Shown: one piece after another, positions 13,467-14,795 of the stretch
Layout of the letters: every line of letters begins with the position of its first letter
Position numbering within the stretch: the stretch's first letter is position 1
Source: Thermoplasmata archaeon
GTDB lineage: Archaea; Thermoplasmatota; Thermoplasmata; Lutacidiplasmatales; UBA184
DNA: 14,795 nucleotides
Direction of reading: 5' to 3'
Assembly (NCBI GenBank): GCA_021848165.1
Contig: JAJZMW010000124.1
Location: 1 to 14,795, forward strand
Notes under the pieces: generated by a model
Database searches by the model: none
What the model saw: only the letters and a program-made list of their open reading frames with translations
Told to the model about the DNA's origin: nothing
Translations under genes and position numbers: made by a program

Positions 13467-14795
13467 ATGCCCTCGTTCGCCCGGCGCCCGCTGATCGTCG
13501 GCAGCGGCATCGCGGGGCTCTACGCGGGGCTGCGGCTCACCGAGCTCGGGCTCCGCCCGACGATCGTCACGAAGTCACGTCTCTCGGAGTCGAACACGCG
13601 CTACGCGCAGGGAGGGATCGCCGCGGCCGTCGGGCCCGGCGACGCGCCGAGCCGGCATCTCCGCGACACCATCCGCGCCGGCGCGGGCCTCGTCGACCCG
13701 GTCGCGGCGAAGATCCTCGTCGACGACGCGCCGCGCCGCATCGCGGACCTGGTCCGGTACGGGGTCGCCTTCGACACGACGGACGGCGTGGTGGCCCTCG
13801 GTCGCGAGGCGGCCCACTCGCGGGCCCGCGTGCTGCACGCCGGAGGCGATGCGACCGGCCTCTCCATCGAAACGACCCTGCGAGCGCGGGCGATCGAGGC
13901 GGGGATCGAGGTGCGGGAGCGAACGATCCTCCGCTCCCTCGCGCCGTCGGGGACGCTTTCCGGGCTCGAGGCGACGGTGTCGGCCCCGGACGGGTCGCGG
14001 GAGGAGGCGCTGGATCGGCGCCCGGTGCTCCTCGCGACCGGGGGGGCGGGGGGCCTCTATCTCAACAGCTCGAACCCCTCCATCACCACCGGGGAGGGGA
14101 TCGCGATCGCCTTTCGGGCGGGGGCCGAGCTCGCCGACATGGAGTTCATCCAGTTCCATCCCACGATCTTCACCCGTCGCGGGGCGCCCCCGTTCCTGAT
14201 GACGGAGGCGCTCCGCGGCGAAGGGGCGCTCGTGCGCAACGTGCACGGCGACCGGTTCCTCCCGCGCTACGACCCCGCGGCGGAGCTCGCTCCCCGGGAT
14301 ATCGTCAGCCGGTCGATCCTGCTCGAGCTTCGTCGGACCCACTCCGATCACGTCTTTCTCGACGCAACGGGACTTCCTCCCGAGCGACTCGCCGGGCGGT
14401 TCCCGACCATCTGCCGGTTCCTCCTCGCGCACGGGCTCGACCCGACGCGCGAGCCGATCCCGGTCGCTCCGATGGCCCACTACACGATCGGCGGCGTCCG
14501 CACCGATCTCGAAGGGCGTACATCGATGGCGGGGCTGTACGCCTGCGGCGAGGTTGCCGCCACCGGGGTCCACGGAGCGAACCGATTGGCCAGCAACTCC
14601 CTCCTCGAGGGGCTCGTCTTCGGAGAGCGGGTCGCGCGGCAGATGCGGGACCCGCATCGGGCCCGTCTCGCCCCCCTCGAACGCACGCTCGCGATCCGAT
14701 GGCCGATCGGGACCCCCGATGCGCGGCGACCGGTCGCGAAGGCGCTCCACGAGATCCGGCGCCGGCTCTGGGACGAGGTCGGCATCGTGCGGGAG
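13467..14795 (+). CDS. nadB: L-aspartate oxidase (3' partial)
   Basis: First 443 residues of a flavoenzyme oxidising L-aspartate to iminoaspartate, the first step of de novo NAD synthesis with NadA and NadC. The FAD-binding Rossmann motif is IVGSGIAGLYAGL (10-22); NTRYAQGGIAAAV (43-55) follows; LLATGGAGGLY (188-198) is the second FAD contact. Active-site elements of the fumarate reductase/aspartate oxidase family are FIQFHPT (227-233, H231), MTEALRGEG (245-253, E246 and R250), PRDIVSR (276-282, R277), HYTIGGV (338-344, H338) and ACGEVAATGVHGANRLASNS (359-378). NadB is favoured over succinate dehydrogenase flavoprotein by the short N-terminus, the YAQGGIAAA motif and the truncated cap. The helical C-terminal domain has begun (about 395 on) but runs out of the window. 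A TATA-like box 25 bp upstream supports the ATG. Confidence 0.93.
   Translation, partial: MPSFARRPLIVGSGIAGLYAGLRLTELGLRPTIVTKSRLSESNTRYAQGGIAAAVGPGDAPSRHLRDTIRAGAGLVDPVAAKILVDDAPRRIADLVRYGVAFDTTDGVVALGREAAHSRARVLHAGGDATGLSIETTLRARAIEAGIEVRERTILRSLAPSGTLSGLEATVSAPDGSREEALDRRPVLLATGGAGGLYLNSSNPSITTGEGIAIAFRAGAELADMEFIQFHPTIFTRRGAPPFLMTEALRGEGALVRNVHGDRFLPRYDPAAELAPRDIVSRSILLELRRTHSDHVFLDATGLPPERLAGRFPTICRFLLAHGLDPTREPIPVAPMAHYTIGGVRTDLEGRTSMAGLYACGEVAATGVHGANRLASNSLLEGLVFGERVARQMRDPHRARLAPLERTLAIRWPIGTPDARRPVAKALHEIRRRLWDEVGIVRE

Noticed and set aside
13575..14750. Minus-strand open frame of 391 codons at the right edge
   Set aside because: Antisense to nadB, which has all FAD and active-site motifs; no recognisable domain in the antisense reading.

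Overview
The window looks like chromosomal DNA of a very GC-rich archaeon. Evidence for Archaea: an S6e–aIF2-gamma–Trm112 cluster, a Sec11-type signal peptidase with a catalytic His, an archaeal-length FKBP isomerase with a C-terminal extra domain, an archaeal A24 (prepilin/preflagellin) peptidase, and AT-rich TATA-like boxes about 24-31 bp upstream of start codons, which suggests leaderless transcripts. The gene set and secreted-protein style fit an uncultivated Thermoplasmatota lineage best, but that placement is inference. No mobile element, CRISPR array, rRNA or tRNA was seen; genes are packed tightly and no gene-free stretch exceeds about 115 bp.

Layout. Bases 2-2071 (+): the end of a membrane-anchored family 2 glycosyltransferase, an FKBP-type prolyl isomerase, and two very small single-helix membrane protein genes (54 and 40 aa). 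Bases 2034-4965 (-), read right to left: an A24 prepilin-type peptidase, the B12-binding small subunit of methylmalonyl-CoA mutase, its MeaB/ArgK GTPase chaperone, and a membrane-anchored FAM173-like methyltransferase. The last three are closely spaced (4-bp overlap, then a 5-bp gap) and probably form one unit for B12-dependent acyl-CoA metabolism. Bases 5077-6036 (+): an unrecognised secreted, membrane-anchored, sequon-rich protein, divergent from the peptidase. Bases 6113-7907 (+): a translation operon, rps6e–aif2g–trm112, joined by 4-nt and 3-nt start/stop overlaps. Bases 7828-8541 (-): a kynurenine-formamidase/cyclase-family hydrolase. Bases 8670-10154 (+): an unusually long Sec11-like signal peptidase with very charged cytoplasmic tails. 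Bases 10224-12085 (+): PRPP synthetase followed by a GNAT acetyltransferase. Bases 12043-13398 (-): a RecB/Cas4-like PD-(D/E)XK nuclease that appears to be an internal duplication. Bases 13467-14795 (+): L-aspartate oxidase, cut by the window end.

Most genes are housekeeping: translation, NAD and PRPP synthesis, propionate/methylmalonyl metabolism, protein export and folding. The most unusual objects are the nuclease with two Cys-cluster-bearing halves, the 494-aa signal peptidase, the tiny membrane genes, and the consistent 3'-end overlap of all three convergent gene pairs. I found no clearly new multi-gene system.
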